A stretch of DNA of 42,624 nt, taken from Actinomycetota bacterium (GTDB lineage Bacteria; Actinomycetota; Acidimicrobiia; Spongiisociales; UBA5794). The stretch lies in the NCBI GenBank assembly GCA_030123765.1, contig JASJXX010000011.1, forward strand, positions 1-42,624, in the 5' to 3' direction. Of the stretch, positions 1 through 8,914 are shown one piece after another. How positions within the stretch are numbered: the stretch's first letter is position 1; every line of letters begins with the position of its first letter. The translations under genes were made by a program, and so were the position numbers. Below the pieces are notes generated by a model. The model was not told the origin of the DNA. It searched no databases and saw nothing but the letters and a program-made list of their open reading frames with translations.

Positions 1-193
1 CCTTTCCGGCAATATGGATGGTCTGGCGAGAACGCATTGCCAACTCGATGACCAAATGCTGCGGGCTGATGATCGCGTCGGATTGCGCATTCATGCAGAA
101 ATCACTGGCTTGAGATGGGACCCATCGAATGTCGCTACAGGGTCGCGCCGTGGCCGAAATGCGAGATCGTGGAACTACTTCGAGTGCGTCGCG

Positions 194-199
194 TAGAGT
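194..199 (+). promoter_or_regulatory. -10 box of a likely leaderless promoter
   Basis: TAGAGT is followed by exactly six bases and then the GTG at 206. With a -10 box ending at -7, transcription would begin at the G of the start codon. No Shine-Dalgarno sequence precedes this GTG, which fits a leaderless transcript. The same arrangement recurs at several other genes in the window. No good -35 box is visible. Confidence 0.5.
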
Positions 200-205
200 T
201 CCCAC

Positions 206-967
206 GTGGACAACGATCTCCTTCTCGACATGCCGTGGCCTGAGGACCTTGACCCTGCCATCGTGCCGTTCGCGGGGCGCACCGTGACTGTCTTGAGGCG
301 TCATGGCTTCTACGACGATTGGTCGCTCTTCAACGATCTGTCCGAAGCTGGAGCCGCTGGTTGGTGGAATGTAGGACCAGTCACTGTCGAGGACATACGG
401 ATCACAGGGAACGAGGCCATACGCCGCCACCACGACACTGTCGATCTGCGCCACAGAATCGACACCGATCTTGCAGCGGTCGTATTCGAACCTTGGGCCT
501 CACACATCTGGCATTGGGACCCGAGGTTCGGCGAGTTCGTCCCGAAGGGTGATTCCACGGTTCGCGAGATCGCCACGTTCGGCACCGCACTCGACCGGCG
601 TGCCTTGTGGGATCGGTTGGACGACCTGAGGGGCGCTGTGGAGGCCCAGGCAGGGTTGTCGCTCCCCGAGGCGGTGGCTGACGATGCCGTCTCGGGTCAG
701 CACGGGCAGCGTCTCGATGTCCTGTTGGCGGTAACCGGCCTCAACGGCCTTGAACCCATCACCCGTCCCGAGGCCGCCCGGAGACTCAACGTGTCCCGTG
801 CGCGGATATACCAGATAGTCAACCAGATGAACCGACGGCTCGCCCGGGCGCGACCTCAGGACGGTGCATGGCTTCCGCAGATCTTCGAGGCCGAGGAGAC
901 ACATTGGCCGAATGAGTACAGAGAGAAGGGCATTGAGGCAACAAGGAAGATGTTTGCCCCTCAGTGA
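206..967 (+). CDS. Hypothetical protein with C-terminal helix-turn-helix
   Basis: This 253-residue protein is not recognised as a named family. The N-terminal two thirds is acidic and Trp-rich, with a His/Trp cluster (HIWHWDPRF) near residues 100-108. Near residues 185-215 there is a helix-turn-helix-like stretch (TRPEAARRLNVSRARIYQIV) resembling sigma region 4 or small DNA-binding domains, so DNA binding is plausible. There is no signal peptide or membrane segment. The GTG start is supported by a TAGAGT -10 box six bases upstream. It stands alone; the next gene is convergent. It could be a phage- or element-derived regulator because IS debris lies nearby, but that is inference. Confidence 0.6.
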   Translation: MDNDLLLDMPWPEDLDPAIVPFAGRTVTVLRRHGFYDDWSLFNDLSEAGAAGWWNVGPVTVEDIRITGNEAIRRHHDTVDLRHRIDTDLAAVVFEPWASHIWHWDPRFGEFVPKGDSTVREIATFGTALDRRALWDRLDDLRGAVEAQAGLSLPEAVADDAVSGQHGQRLDVLLAVTGLNGLEPITRPEAARRLNVSRARIYQIVNQMNRRLARARPQDGAWLPQIFEAEETHWPNEYREKGIEATRKMFAPQ

Positions 968-1100
968 ACGAATCTCGTCTACGACACGAGCGGTCGAAGC
1001 CCTCGGCGGTTCGGATCGGTCGCATCAACCCGACGAATCCGATGATGATTCCGACAAGTCCTGCTAACCCGAGTAACGCACCCACAGATGTCCCCTTGTC

Positions 1101-2105
1101 TCACGATGCGCCCTGTGTGTGACCAACGCATCTGAACACTCCAGACGATACCGATACCCACTGTGCTGTGATCATGGAAGGAATCGAGCTTGGGAAAAGC
1201 ATCCCTGCAACGTGGCGGTCGAGCCGATAGCGTCGTGACGTGGAACGCCTGCTCACCGTTGAGGACGTAGCTGACACGAGTTGCTGCTCACTTCGCCCGC
1301 CACGATCAGTCGATTCGTCTGAATTGTCGTGGGTCTGAGCGGCGTTGAGCAACCGGGCGAACGACTCGCCGAACTCGTCTGCGGCCTTGGTGAGAGCGTC
1401 GAGCGACTTCCAGTCCTGTAGGTGTGCCACCGAAATACCAGCATCGAACAGCGAAGCGTTTGCGAGCGAAGCGGTCTGCACGAGTGGAAATGCGGATTGA
1501 TCCTGTACGGCAAACGCACCCGCATGACTTTCGCTTGGTGCGAAGCGACGGGCAAGCGAATCAACCCCTGAGTGAACGTACTGACTCAGTATGTCCAATC
1601 CGTGCTTGGTGATCGCCTTGCTACCGCGGGAGGCTGCCATGTCCGGTATCGACGGGAGCTTCGGGAGGCTGCTGTATCCAAGCTCCTTGCCCATCTGGGC
1701 GATCCGCTGCAACTCGTCGTCCAGCGCCTTGATCACCGCCGACTTGTCGGTGTTGTGGACTCGTGCGTTCTCAGCGACACGCTTTCGCTGCCTCCGGGTT
1801 TCTGACCGATACCAGCGCAGTGTGATGAAATCTGCCTCGTCCTCATGGTGACTCATGTATATGAGGAGAACCGTGTTGCCGAGCAACCCTCGGGCAATTG
1901 CGTTCGCTGGCGACCCGACCCGCTCTTCGATGCATGCACGTACGCCGATGTGCTGTCCGGTGCACTCGGCGAGAAGCGTGGACTGAAGAACCACCGCAGT
2001 CTCATCAGGCACGGCTTCGGGAGTCGAACCCCAAACGAGACTCTGTGTCTCGCGCATCAACTCAACAGCGTTGTCGATGAATTGTTCGTGATTCTGATTC
2101 GCCAT
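1101..2105 (-). CDS. Hypothetical protein, possibly DUF5677-like
   Basis: A 334-residue soluble, mainly helical protein. The first ~250 residues look like a genuine domain and recall the uncharacterised DUF5677 type, with an N-terminal HEPN-like helical part (weak resemblance, not tested). The last ~65 residues are Ser/Arg-rich and of poor coding character, so the natural C-terminus may have been lost by a frameshift or truncation near 1300. ATG at 2105 is preferred over GTG at 2108 because AGGG lies eight bases upstream. It has no operon partners; an inverted repeat and a tandem repeat lie upstream at 2140-2192. Function is unknown. Confidence 0.5.
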   Translation of the reverse strand: MANQNHEQFIDNAVELMRETQSLVWGSTPEAVPDETAVVLQSTLLAECTGQHIGVRACIEERVGSPANAIARGLLGNTVLLIYMSHHEDEADFITLRWYRSETRRQRKRVAENARVHNTDKSAVIKALDDELQRIAQMGKELGYSSLPKLPSIPDMAASRGSKAITKHGLDILSQYVHSGVDSLARRFAPSESHAGAFAVQDQSAFPLVQTASLANASLFDAGISVAHLQDWKSLDALTKAADEFGESFARLLNAAQTHDNSDESTDRGGRSEQQLVSATSSTVSRRSTSRRYRLDRHVAGMLFPSSIPSMITAQWVSVSSGVFRCVGHTQGAS

Positions 2106-2139
2106 CACCTTCGCCCTGTCAGAATCTGATCTCCCGAGA

Positions 2140-2160
2140 CTAGGGCGAGAGTTCCCCTAG
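2140..2160. repeat. Inverted repeat upstream of the gene at 1101-2105
   Basis: CTAGGG at 2140-2145 is mirrored by CCCTAG at 2155-2160 with a nine-base spacer. It lies 35-55 bases upstream of the minus-strand gene starting at 2105, in the position of a promoter or operator. No regulator can be assigned. Confidence 0.35.
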
Positions 2161-2192
2161 CTATCTTGCACCAGAGCTATCTGGCACCAGAC
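2161..2192. repeat. Two tandem 16-base repeats
   Basis: CTATCTTGCACCAGAG is followed directly by a second copy that differs at two positions (7 and 16). The pair abuts the inverted repeat at 2140-2160. It may be a duplicated binding site or debris of a mobile element end; nothing decides between these. Confidence 0.5.
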
Positions 2193-2322
2193 TACCTTTG
2201 TAGCACCATGCGGGTTGCCCGGCGGCTACGGAAGGCGGTGCTGTCGCTGTCATCGGCTGTCTTCGGGAACAACGCGCAGGTGTGCGCCTCCGAGCATCCC
2301 TCTCGGCATCGGGTCTGTGGCG

Positions 2323-2356
2323 GTCGATGAACCTGTCGTGGCTCGATCAACTTCAC
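2323..2356. repeat. Pair of related 15-base repeats, possible IS end
   Basis: GTCGATGAACCTGTC (2323-2337) and CTCGATCAACTTCAC (2342-2356) match at 10 of 15 positions, 19 bases apart, and are followed by a stretch ending in GACA. Spaced repeats of this kind occur at the ends of IS21-type elements, and an IstA-like fragment lies alongside. Assignment as an IS end is inference. Confidence 0.3.
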
Positions 2357-2532
2357 CTATAGACAGTCGCTGATGTTGAGGGTGAAGGAACCCAGGTCAA
2401 TCTCTCGAAGAGCTCCTCTTCCAACGCTCGGACCGTCTCACGGTCACGGCCCATGTGACGGGCGATGTCAGAGATCATCCAACCACGCTTCCTCAATGCA
2501 TGAATCTCCACGTCTTCCTCCTGTGTCAACAT
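2353..2532 (-). pseudogene. Truncated IS21-family transposase IstA, N-terminal fragment
   Basis: From ATG 2532 the product starts MLTQEEDVEIHALRKRGW, then has a helix-turn-helix (ISDIARHMGRDRETVRA). This closely resembles the N-terminal DNA-binding domain of IS21-family IstA transposases, which normally have about 400-500 residues. Here the similarity ends after ~33 residues and the frame stops after 59 codons. No DDE catalytic domain and no IstB ATPase gene follow. The remnant cannot transpose. The stretch between its start and the end of the GH15 gene (2533-2662) holds no gene; it may be the left end of the element. The flank 2193-2322 also holds nothing recognisable. Confidence 0.6.
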
Positions 2533-2662
2533 GACGCAGGGCTCCTCTCCTCGCTGGCCGGTCATAGCTGACAGCCAGCATGGAGAGGACCCCGCCCCAT
2601 GACGAGTATCTCGGCCAGGAGGTGGGGAAATTCAGTCAGCGTCGTCAGTGTCGGTCGAAGGA

Positions 2663-3892
2663 TCATGACATCGAGACCACGGAGGAGTTCTTGTTGCCGG
2701 ATTCGGTGGCTGCTACGCCGAGGAGATACATGGCGTGGGACCACAGGAGTGGCTTTGCCGGGGGTCCCCACCGGTTGATCCAGGGTTTCAGGCTCTCGGG
2801 CTTTCGGAGGTGCGTGTCGGTCTGTTCGCCGAGGTGCCCGTTGGGGTCGGCCTGCGTTTCGATCCAGTCGAGTACCTCGTTGGCTCGACGCGAGTCGTGT
2901 TCGGCCTGGGCGCAGGCGAGAGCGCCGGCGAGCACGATCCATAGGCCTCCTCCGTAGTACTCGTCTTCGAGGTAGCGGTGGACGCCTCCATCGATGACGA
3001 GTGTGCGCTCGATGGCGCGTAGGGTTCCTGAGACGATCTGGTCGGCTGGAGGGAGCGGTCCGTATGTGCCGAGGACGAGGAGCGCGCTGCCGTCGATCGT
3101 ATCCGCGGCAAGCGGGCGGCCGATGCGTTCGTGGCCCGCGACGGCGAGTTCTGACGATTCCGGTGTCTTGGTCGTGCTGGTGTGTGCCTCCGCAGCCGAG
3201 TCAGGTACGAACTTGAGGAGTGTGCTGCCTGGTTTGGCGTGCCCGACGAGCCGTCTCGTGATTTCCTCTGACGTGGCTACGGTGGTCGAGTTGTCAAGGA
3301 GTTGGCCGCTGTCGCTCAGGCCCTTGGCGACGGCTGCCCAGGTCGTGGTGTGCCGTCGAGGGGGGTATTCCTCCCAGGAGTCGAAGCAGGGGTGCTCCCA
3401 TGTGAGCGTGAGGTAGCGGCATACGAGGTCGATTGCGTCTCGGTAGGGCGCAGGATCTGTTGCGGTAAGGGTGAGGTGTCGGGCGATGCTAGTGAGCCAG
3501 AATCCGTAGCCGTCGAGTTGGAAGTTGCCCCAGTGGCCTTGCCCCTCGTTGCCGTCGACTGTGAACCGGGTGTGGAGCACATAGCGGTCATCGAGTGGGC
3601 GCAGGGGGTCGCCTGTGCCTCGCAGCGCGAGGTCGGTCTCGGCTTCGAGGAGATCCACTTTGTGGGCGTGACGTTTGATGGTGCGAGCTGTCCAGTGGTG
3701 GAAGGACGTAGCGCTGTCGTGGTGGCCGTATGTGTCCATAGCATCGGCTGTGAAGGCTCCGTCGCGGATCCAGCAGTACGCGTAGGCGTCGTATCCCGGA
3801 GCGGCGATGTAGGCGCCGGTGGGTGCTTGATGCTGAGAGATCAGGTCGATGCTGACGTCGACGAGAGGCCGTTGGAGAGGCTCAGCGTCCAT
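2663..3892 (-). CDS. GH15 glucoamylase-like alpha-glucosidase (catalytic domain only)
   Basis: This 409-residue protein carries glycoside hydrolase family 15 landmarks: YCWIRDGAF (39-47), LDGYGFW (126-132), CFDSWEEYP with the likely catalytic acid at E174, YYGGGLW (312-318), GHLGEQ with the likely general base E356, and PLLWSHAMYL (381-390). GH15 enzymes release glucose from non-reducing ends of alpha-glucans or isomalto-oligosaccharides by inversion. Many bacterial members also have an N-terminal beta domain that is absent here, which suggests a small substrate such as isomaltose. There is no signal peptide, so it acts in the cytosol. Its start overlaps the GH31 gene by 11 bases, and it is the last gene of the sugar operon. 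The stop lies next to IS21-like debris. Confidence 0.88.
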   Translation of the reverse strand: MDAEPLQRPLVDVSIDLISQHQAPTGAYIAAPGYDAYAYCWIRDGAFTADAMDTYGHHDSATSFHHWTARTIKRHAHKVDLLEAETDLALRGTGDPLRPLDDRYVLHTRFTVDGNEGQGHWGNFQLDGYGFWLTSIARHLTLTATDPAPYRDAIDLVCRYLTLTWEHPCFDSWEEYPPRRHTTTWAAVAKGLSDSGQLLDNSTTVATSEEITRRLVGHAKPGSTLLKFVPDSAAEAHTSTTKTPESSELAVAGHERIGRPLAADTIDGSALLVLGTYGPLPPADQIVSGTLRAIERTLVIDGGVHRYLEDEYYGGGLWIVLAGALACAQAEHDSRRANEVLDWIETQADPNGHLGEQTDTHLRKPESLKPWINRWGPPAKPLLWSHAMYLLGVAATESGNKNSSVVSMS

Positions 3893-6467
3893 GGCTGGCT
3901 AGGTCGATCGTGGTGATTGAGTCACCGGCTGGGAGCGGAACGTGGAGGTCGGCGGGACGCTCAGAGGTCACAGACCCCCGGATCCAAGCAGTAAGACCGG
4001 TGGGGGCGGCAGTGGCGCGGATGGTAAGGATGTCGCCTTCGAGTACGAGTTGGGTGGTCCATGGCCGCAGGGTGATGGGATCGACGAGGGTGTGGTCGGC
4101 GGTTCCGGGGAACACCATGAGCACCGGCCGACCCGAACGGGTGTCCGGGAGACCTACGGCAGCTCCGAGTTCGATCGTGTCAGGCATCCACAGAGGGATG
4201 CATGCGCCGCCGCGGATGTAGACAGGAATGCGATGTGGCGGCGCCGGGGCGGCTATCCAGCCGGATGCGCTCGGTTCACCGGACCATAGGTTCCACCAGT
4301 CGCCGTCAGGGAGATAGACCTCGCGTTCCGCGGCACCAGGTGTCAGCACGGGAGCTATCAGGATCTCGGATCCGAGGAGGAACTGGTCGTCAATGGCCAC
4401 TGCTCGGGGGTCGTTCGGGTATTCGAGTGCCATGGCTCTCATGAGAGGAACGCCTGTTCGGGTGGCTTCGGCACCGAGGGACACAAGGTACGGGACGAGG
4501 TTCATCCGTAGTCTGGCATAGAACCGATACACGGACATGACGTCGGTGTCGTCGGTGTGTTCTGCGATGTTCCACGGAGTGCGGTCCGCTAACGGGAGAC
4601 GGTGCTCGTTGTGTTCTGAGTGGTATTGCATGATCGGGCTGAACGCGGCCATCGCGGTGCAACGCTTGTAGAGTTCAGCGGATGGCAGATCGCCTGAGAA
4701 CCCGGCAAGATCCCACCCCCAGAACGCGATACCGGAGGCGCTCGCCGACAGTCCGGCAGTAAGGGAGGCTCGGAACGCCTCCCAGGTGGAGTTTTCGTCT
4801 CCCGCCCAGTGGGCCGGGAACGATTGCGATCTGGTGAAGCCTGCTCTACTGAACGTCATTGGGTGCTTGTGCCCGTGGTCACGCATGAATTCGTGGTAGG
4901 AGCTGAGGTAGTGAGTGGGGTAGTTGTTAGCGGCTTCGTCGCCCGTGGTTCCGTCGTGTGTCGAGACGTCGCGGCCCCAGAGGTGCTCACCGCCGTCGGT
5001 CTTGAAGCCGTCGATCCCGATACAGTCAAGGAGGTAGGCGCGTTTGGTGAACCACCAATCTCGAGCGTCGGGGTTCGTGAAGTCGATGATCCGGCTATTG
5101 GGAAACCACCATCCACGGTTGAGGTATGTACCGCCTTCGGTCGTGCGGACACAGAGACCGGCGTCGTCGGCGTAGGTGACGTCCACTCGATGTTGTTCGT
5201 GCTCATCGGCGTCCTTGAGCACGGGGATCTGCCACAGCAGCACGCGAACGCCCTGTTTGTGGAGCCATTCGACGAGTTGCTTGGGGTCTGGCCATCTGCC
5301 GCCGTGCCGCATCGACCCAACGGGAACAGGATCGGCGCCAGGGACGGTGTCATGCTCGGTGTCGTTGAACAGATAGAAGGTGGATTCATCTGACCATGCT
5401 TCAATCACGATGACGGTGGCGGGGACTCCCTCTGCGAGGGTACGGTTGACGACTTCACGGACCCGCTCGTCGTTGTCCCACTCGTTGCCTGACATCCAAG
5501 GCCCGTATGCCCATATCGGCATGGCTGAGGGGAGGCCGACGTCGGTGGCGTAGGCCTGGAGGATCTCCTTTGGGGCGCCGAAGTACCAGGTTCCTGCGGC
5601 GCCTGCCGTTGAAGGGATGGTCGCCGACGCGTGACTGCTGTCGGTGGCGCCGAGATCGAACCTCACCCGTGTTGCGCCATCGATGGCGAGACCGTATCGG
5701 TTCGTTGACAGGATCCATGGCACGGGGAAGTAGGTTCGTGCACCCTGCCGCTTGTACTCTTCGTACACGCGAATGTCAGGCGTCTTGCCGCGTTGGTCAA
5801 GCGAATCGAATCGCTCTCCGGTACCGAAAATTCGCTCATCGGCTTCAAGGCGCCATCCGAGCTTCCAGGCTGTCACCTGGCCCTCAGTGTCGGCCTTTTC
5901 GAAAGACAGCACCAGCCTGTCGTTGTCTCGTGTGACAATCACGCGGCCATCGTCTATGCGTGTTTCCCAATCCAATACTTCGGCCGATGCTTCGGTCGAC
6001 ACAGTTGGGTTCCCGCGCGCTGAATCTACACCGATGGTCCATCGGATAGTGTTGCTGTTGCCGGGTTCGAGGGTTAAGCGCACGCCATCACCGCACACAA
6101 AAATGTGCTTATCGTCGGAGCCGAGATCACTGAACGTGACCTGCTCCCAGCATGTGATCGAAACCGAGAACCACTCGGTAGCTGTCTGTGTGCCCGAGTC
6201 GTGTGTCGCGACGAATCGGTAATGACACTCACCGGCGAACGGGCCCAGTCGGCCAGACCAGACGTCGTCGCTGTTTTCGAGTGACAAGCTTCCGGTAGCG
6301 CTGTCAGAGCGCCATTCCAAGGCGACAGAATCCGTAGCTCGGGATGCTTGAACGCCGACTTCGAAGGTTTCGTTGTTCGTTGGATCGAGCGGGTCGCGAG
6401 ACCAGCTCACCGGAACGTACGGGTTTCGGTTGCCTTCGGGCTCGTGCAAAAGCACAACGTTAGTCAT
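3882..6467 (-). CDS. GH31 alpha-glucosidase / alpha-xylosidase family
   Basis: This 861-residue enzyme is of normal GH31 length. An Ig-like N-terminal region (about 1-100) is followed by the beta-sandwich and TIM barrel. Key motifs are IFGTGERFD (213-221), GPWMSGNEW (322-330), the nucleophile D491 in GFKTDGGE, and the acid/base D557 in HWAGDENS. GH31 enzymes are retaining and remove terminal alpha-glucose or alpha-xylose. No signal peptide is present, so oligosaccharides would be cut after import by the neighbouring ABC transporter. GGAGAG lies just upstream of the ATG. The neighbouring GH15 gene and transporter favour a gluco-oligosaccharide; exact linkage cannot be read from sequence. Confidence 0.9.
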   Translation of the reverse strand: MTNVVLLHEPEGNRNPYVPVSWSRDPLDPTNNETFEVGVQASRATDSVALEWRSDSATGSLSLENSDDVWSGRLGPFAGECHYRFVATHDSGTQTATEWFSVSITCWEQVTFSDLGSDDKHIFVCGDGVRLTLEPGNSNTIRWTIGVDSARGNPTVSTEASAEVLDWETRIDDGRVIVTRDNDRLVLSFEKADTEGQVTAWKLGWRLEADERIFGTGERFDSLDQRGKTPDIRVYEEYKRQGARTYFPVPWILSTNRYGLAIDGATRVRFDLGATDSSHASATIPSTAGAAGTWYFGAPKEILQAYATDVGLPSAMPIWAYGPWMSGNEWDNDERVREVVNRTLAEGVPATVIVIEAWSDESTFYLFNDTEHDTVPGADPVPVGSMRHGGRWPDPKQLVEWLHKQGVRVLLWQIPVLKDADEHEQHRVDVTYADDAGLCVRTTEGGTYLNRGWWFPNSRIIDFTNPDARDWWFTKRAYLLDCIGIDGFKTDGGEHLWGRDVSTHDGTTGDEAANNYPTHYLSSYHEFMRDHGHKHPMTFSRAGFTRSQSFPAHWAGDENSTWEAFRASLTAGLSASASGIAFWGWDLAGFSGDLPSAELYKRCTAMAAFSPIMQYHSEHNEHRLPLADRTPWNIAEHTDDTDVMSVYRFYARLRMNLVPYLVSLGAEATRTGVPLMRAMALEYPNDPRAVAIDDQFLLGSEILIAPVLTPGAAEREVYLPDGDWWNLWSGEPSASGWIAAPAPPHRIPVYIRGGACIPLWMPDTIELGAAVGLPDTRSGRPVLMVFPGTADHTLVDPITLRPWTTQLVLEGDILTIRATAAPTGLTAWIRGSVTSERPADLHVPLPAGDSITTIDLASHGR

Positions 6468-6502
6468 TGTCTCTCCAGGGAGGTGCGGCTAGAGGGGTAC
6501 GG

Positions 6503-6538
6503 GAGGGTGGAACGGCGCCGAGCGCTCGCCCCACCCTC
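6503..6538 (-). terminator. Intercistronic hairpin after the binding-protein gene
   Basis: GAGGGTGG (6503-6510) pairs perfectly with CCACCCTC (6531-6538). Inside the loop GGCG (6514-6517) pairs with CGCC (6527-6530), giving a long GC-rich hairpin without a T tract. It lies 24 bases after the stop of the solute-binding-protein gene and 36 bases before GH31. Such hairpins after ABC binding-protein genes often cause partial termination or protect the upstream mRNA, so the binding protein is made in excess over downstream genes. That role is inference. Confidence 0.6.
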
Positions 6539-6561
6539 ACGCGGGTGCGGATTGGATGAGA

Positions 6562-7899
6562 TCAGAGCAGGGCTTCGATCTCTGCCTTGGCTTGATCAAG
6601 GGCCTCCTGTGCCGTCATCTCACCGCTCAACGCGCGTTCGATGAGACCGTTGAGTGCGTCCTGCATCTCTGCTTGTCGTTCGATGACCGGGGGCACGACG
6701 ACATTCTCGAGCGATGCCAACACGGCTTCACGGTTCGCTGGCGGCTCGATGGCGAGATAGCCGTCATAGAGACTCGCGTCTGTGAGTGTGGGGAGTTCCC
6801 ACGATGCAGCGACGCGGATCTTGGCTGCTTCGTCACTTGACGTGAAGAATCGCAGCCACCTATAAGCGGCTTCCTGCTTGTCTGCGTCAGACGCAGCCGA
6901 GACTGCGACTCCGTTGGCGAAGAAGTGGCTTCCGCCCCGAGTGTTCCCCGGTTCGACGACAACATCCCAGGTGAAGTCCGCGCCCTCAAACCCTGAGAAC
7001 ATCCAGATCCCGGTGGTGATCATGCCAAGCTCACCGTTGAGGAACATATCGCCATCGGATACGCCGCCCATTTCGGCGGCGGTGGGCTGCACACCGTCGT
7101 TGACGTAGTCGATCATGAATTGGAGTGCTTCGACACATCCAGGTTCATTGACCTGTACCGAGCCGTCAGCACCGAAGAACTCACATCCGTTCTGCCATGC
7201 TGCCTTGTAGAACTCCCAGTAGTGGACGCCGGCGAAGAATCCCCACACGTTGTCACCGGTTGCTGCGATGGCCTCGGCCGTTGCCCGTTCCTCTGCCCAC
7301 GTCCAGTCATCGGTGGGGTAGTCGATACCTGCCGCGTCGAAGATGTCCTGGTTGTAGAACAGCATCACGGTCGAGTAGCTCGCCGGGAGGCCATACTGGG
7401 TACCGCCGACAGCGAAGGCGTCAAACGCCGGTTGGTAGTACGCTTCACCATCGAATCCCGTGTCGGCTGAGGTGAATGGACCGAGGTCGGCAAGGGTGCC
7501 CTTCGTCGCGAATGTCACGAAGTTTTCGAAATTCAGCTCGAAAGCGTCGGGAGCATCGTTCCCAGCGACTTGAGTCTGAAGCAACGTGAAATAGTTGTCG
7601 AAGGGCGCCGTCTCCACCTCAACCTTGACGTCCGGATTCTCGGCTTCGAACGCGACGATCATCGCGTCGAGGGCATCGAGATTGTCCGGAGCCGCGGAGA
7701 ACGTGAAGTACCGAATGGTTGTCGGCTCCTCGCTCGGCGGCGGTTCCGTCGTAGTTGTTTCCGTTCCAGCGCCTCCGGGGGCTTCGGTTGTCGTCGCGGT
7801 CTGAGTCGTGGTTGTGTCCGTGGTGTCGTCGGTGCTGCACGCGGCAGCTACGAGCACCAGGACACTGAGCAGAACCCAGAGCCTTCTCGTGGTTTTCAT
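6562..7899 (-). CDS. Sugar ABC transporter solute-binding lipoprotein
   Basis: A 445-residue family 1 extracellular solute-binding protein. The start at 7899 (MKTTRRLWVL) is preferred over more upstream starts because AAGGA precedes it and a lipoprotein signal follows: basic N-terminus, hydrophobic core, lipobox VAAAC with Cys21. A Thr-rich linker (about 22-55) tethers the binding domain to the membrane. The domain has the usual features of MalE-like sugar-binding proteins, such as TIRYFTFSA, repeated Trp/Tyr ligand candidates, and the C-terminal RFFTSSDEAAK region. It would capture oligosaccharides for the two permeases encoded upstream. No ATPase gene is present in the window, so a shared MsiK-type ATPase elsewhere is likely. 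Confidence 0.93.
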   Translation of the reverse strand: MKTTRRLWVLLSVLVLVAAACSTDDTTDTTTTQTATTTEAPGGAGTETTTTEPPPSEEPTTIRYFTFSAAPDNLDALDAMIVAFEAENPDVKVEVETAPFDNYFTLLQTQVAGNDAPDAFELNFENFVTFATKGTLADLGPFTSADTGFDGEAYYQPAFDAFAVGGTQYGLPASYSTVMLFYNQDIFDAAGIDYPTDDWTWAEERATAEAIAATGDNVWGFFAGVHYWEFYKAAWQNGCEFFGADGSVQVNEPGCVEALQFMIDYVNDGVQPTAAEMGGVSDGDMFLNGELGMITTGIWMFSGFEGADFTWDVVVEPGNTRGGSHFFANGVAVSAASDADKQEAAYRWLRFFTSSDEAAKIRVAASWELPTLTDASLYDGYLAIEPPANREAVLASLENVVVPPVIERQAEMQDALNGLIERALSGEMTAQEALDQAKAEIEALL

Positions 7900-8002
7900 A
7901 GTTGTTCTCTTCCTTTTCTCGCGCGTGTTGCGCCATTCGGACCGGCGCCTGATTGACGCCGATTGATCTTGGTTTGTGTACGGGCACTTGTTGCTGAAGA
8001 CG

Positions 8003-8914
8003 TCACTTGGCCACCCCACCGAGAAGGAGTCCTGCGGAAATGTGTCGCTGAATAACGGCGAAAACGATGATCACAGGCACCACCGCTATCACGGAGCCCG
8101 CCATCACCAGGTTCCAATCGGTTTGGTACCTTCCGTGCAACGATGCCAGACCTACAGGCAGCGTCATTGAGGATTCATCTCTCGCAACGAACAGCGGCCA
8201 CAAGAACGAGTTCCACGCGGCCATGAATGCCAGGATCCCGAAGGTTGCTGCGGCGGGTCGTGCGTATGGGAAAGCTACAGACCAGAACGTCCGCCACGGG
8301 CCGGCGCCATCGAGGGCGGCTGCTTCCTCGAGCTCGCGTGGCATCTGCATGAAGTACTGTCGGAAGAGAAAGACGCCGAACGCACTGGCGACCATTGGCA
8401 GGATCAGCGCGTGCAATGTGTTCAACCAGCCCAGGCGACTCATCCCGATGAACAGCGGGACGATCGTTACCTGGAAGGGCACCATCATCGTTCCGAGATA
8501 GAGCAGGAGCAGCGCGTGGCGTCCTCGGAAACGGAATCGAGCGATTCCGTATCCCGCGAGTGCGCTCGTGACGACCTGGAGCACAACTACTACCACCGTT
8601 ACGATCGTCGAATTGATGACCATGCGTGCGAACGGCATGACCTCCATGAGCTCCCGGTAGGCGTCCAGCGACGGCGACTTGGGAATTAGCTGAGGCGGCA
8701 CGTGCAACAGCGTCTCGGTCGTCTGTAGCGAGGTGGAGAAACTCCAGACGAACGGGAACACCATCGTTGCGCCGAGGGCGCCAAGTACCAGCCAACCGGC
8801 CAGTCGGCCGGGGCGGAATCGACGTTTGCGAGGACTAGGTCGATCTGGCCTGGGTCGATCTTCTCGGCCAGTGGGGCGACGATTGGATCCGACGACCGTG
8901 CTGTCATGCGCCAT
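8003..8914 (-). CDS. Carbohydrate ABC transporter permease, MalG type
   Basis: A 303-residue inner-membrane permease with a Pro/Arg-rich cytoplasmic N-terminus and six predicted helices. The EAA loop that docks the ATPase is visible as EEAAALDGAGPWRTFW. ATG 8914 (MAHDST) is chosen because it overlaps the stop of the preceding permease gene by 11 bases; upstream in-frame starts would lie deep within that gene. It belongs to the CUT1 family for di- and oligosaccharides and pairs with the MalF-type subunit encoded just upstream. The 103 bases to the binding-protein gene contain only that gene's ribosome binding site. Confidence 0.93.
   Translation of the reverse strand: MAHDSTVVGSNRRPTGREDRPRPDRPSPRKRRFRPGRLAGWLVLGALGATMVFPFVWSFSTSLQTTETLLHVPPQLIPKSPSLDAYRELMEVMPFARMVINSTIVTVVVVVLQVVTSALAGYGIARFRFRGRHALLLLYLGTMMVPFQVTIVPLFIGMSRLGWLNTLHALILPMVASAFGVFLFRQYFMQMPRELEEAAALDGAGPWRTFWSVAFPYARPAAATFGILAFMAAWNSFLWPLFVARDESSMTLPVGLASLHGRYQTDWNLVMAGSVIAVVPVIIVFAVIQRHISAGLLLGGVAK

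Noticed and set aside
14-196. Open frame of 60 codons before the first gene
   Set aside because: No family resemblance, no ribosome site, and its end overlaps the -10 box of the next gene.
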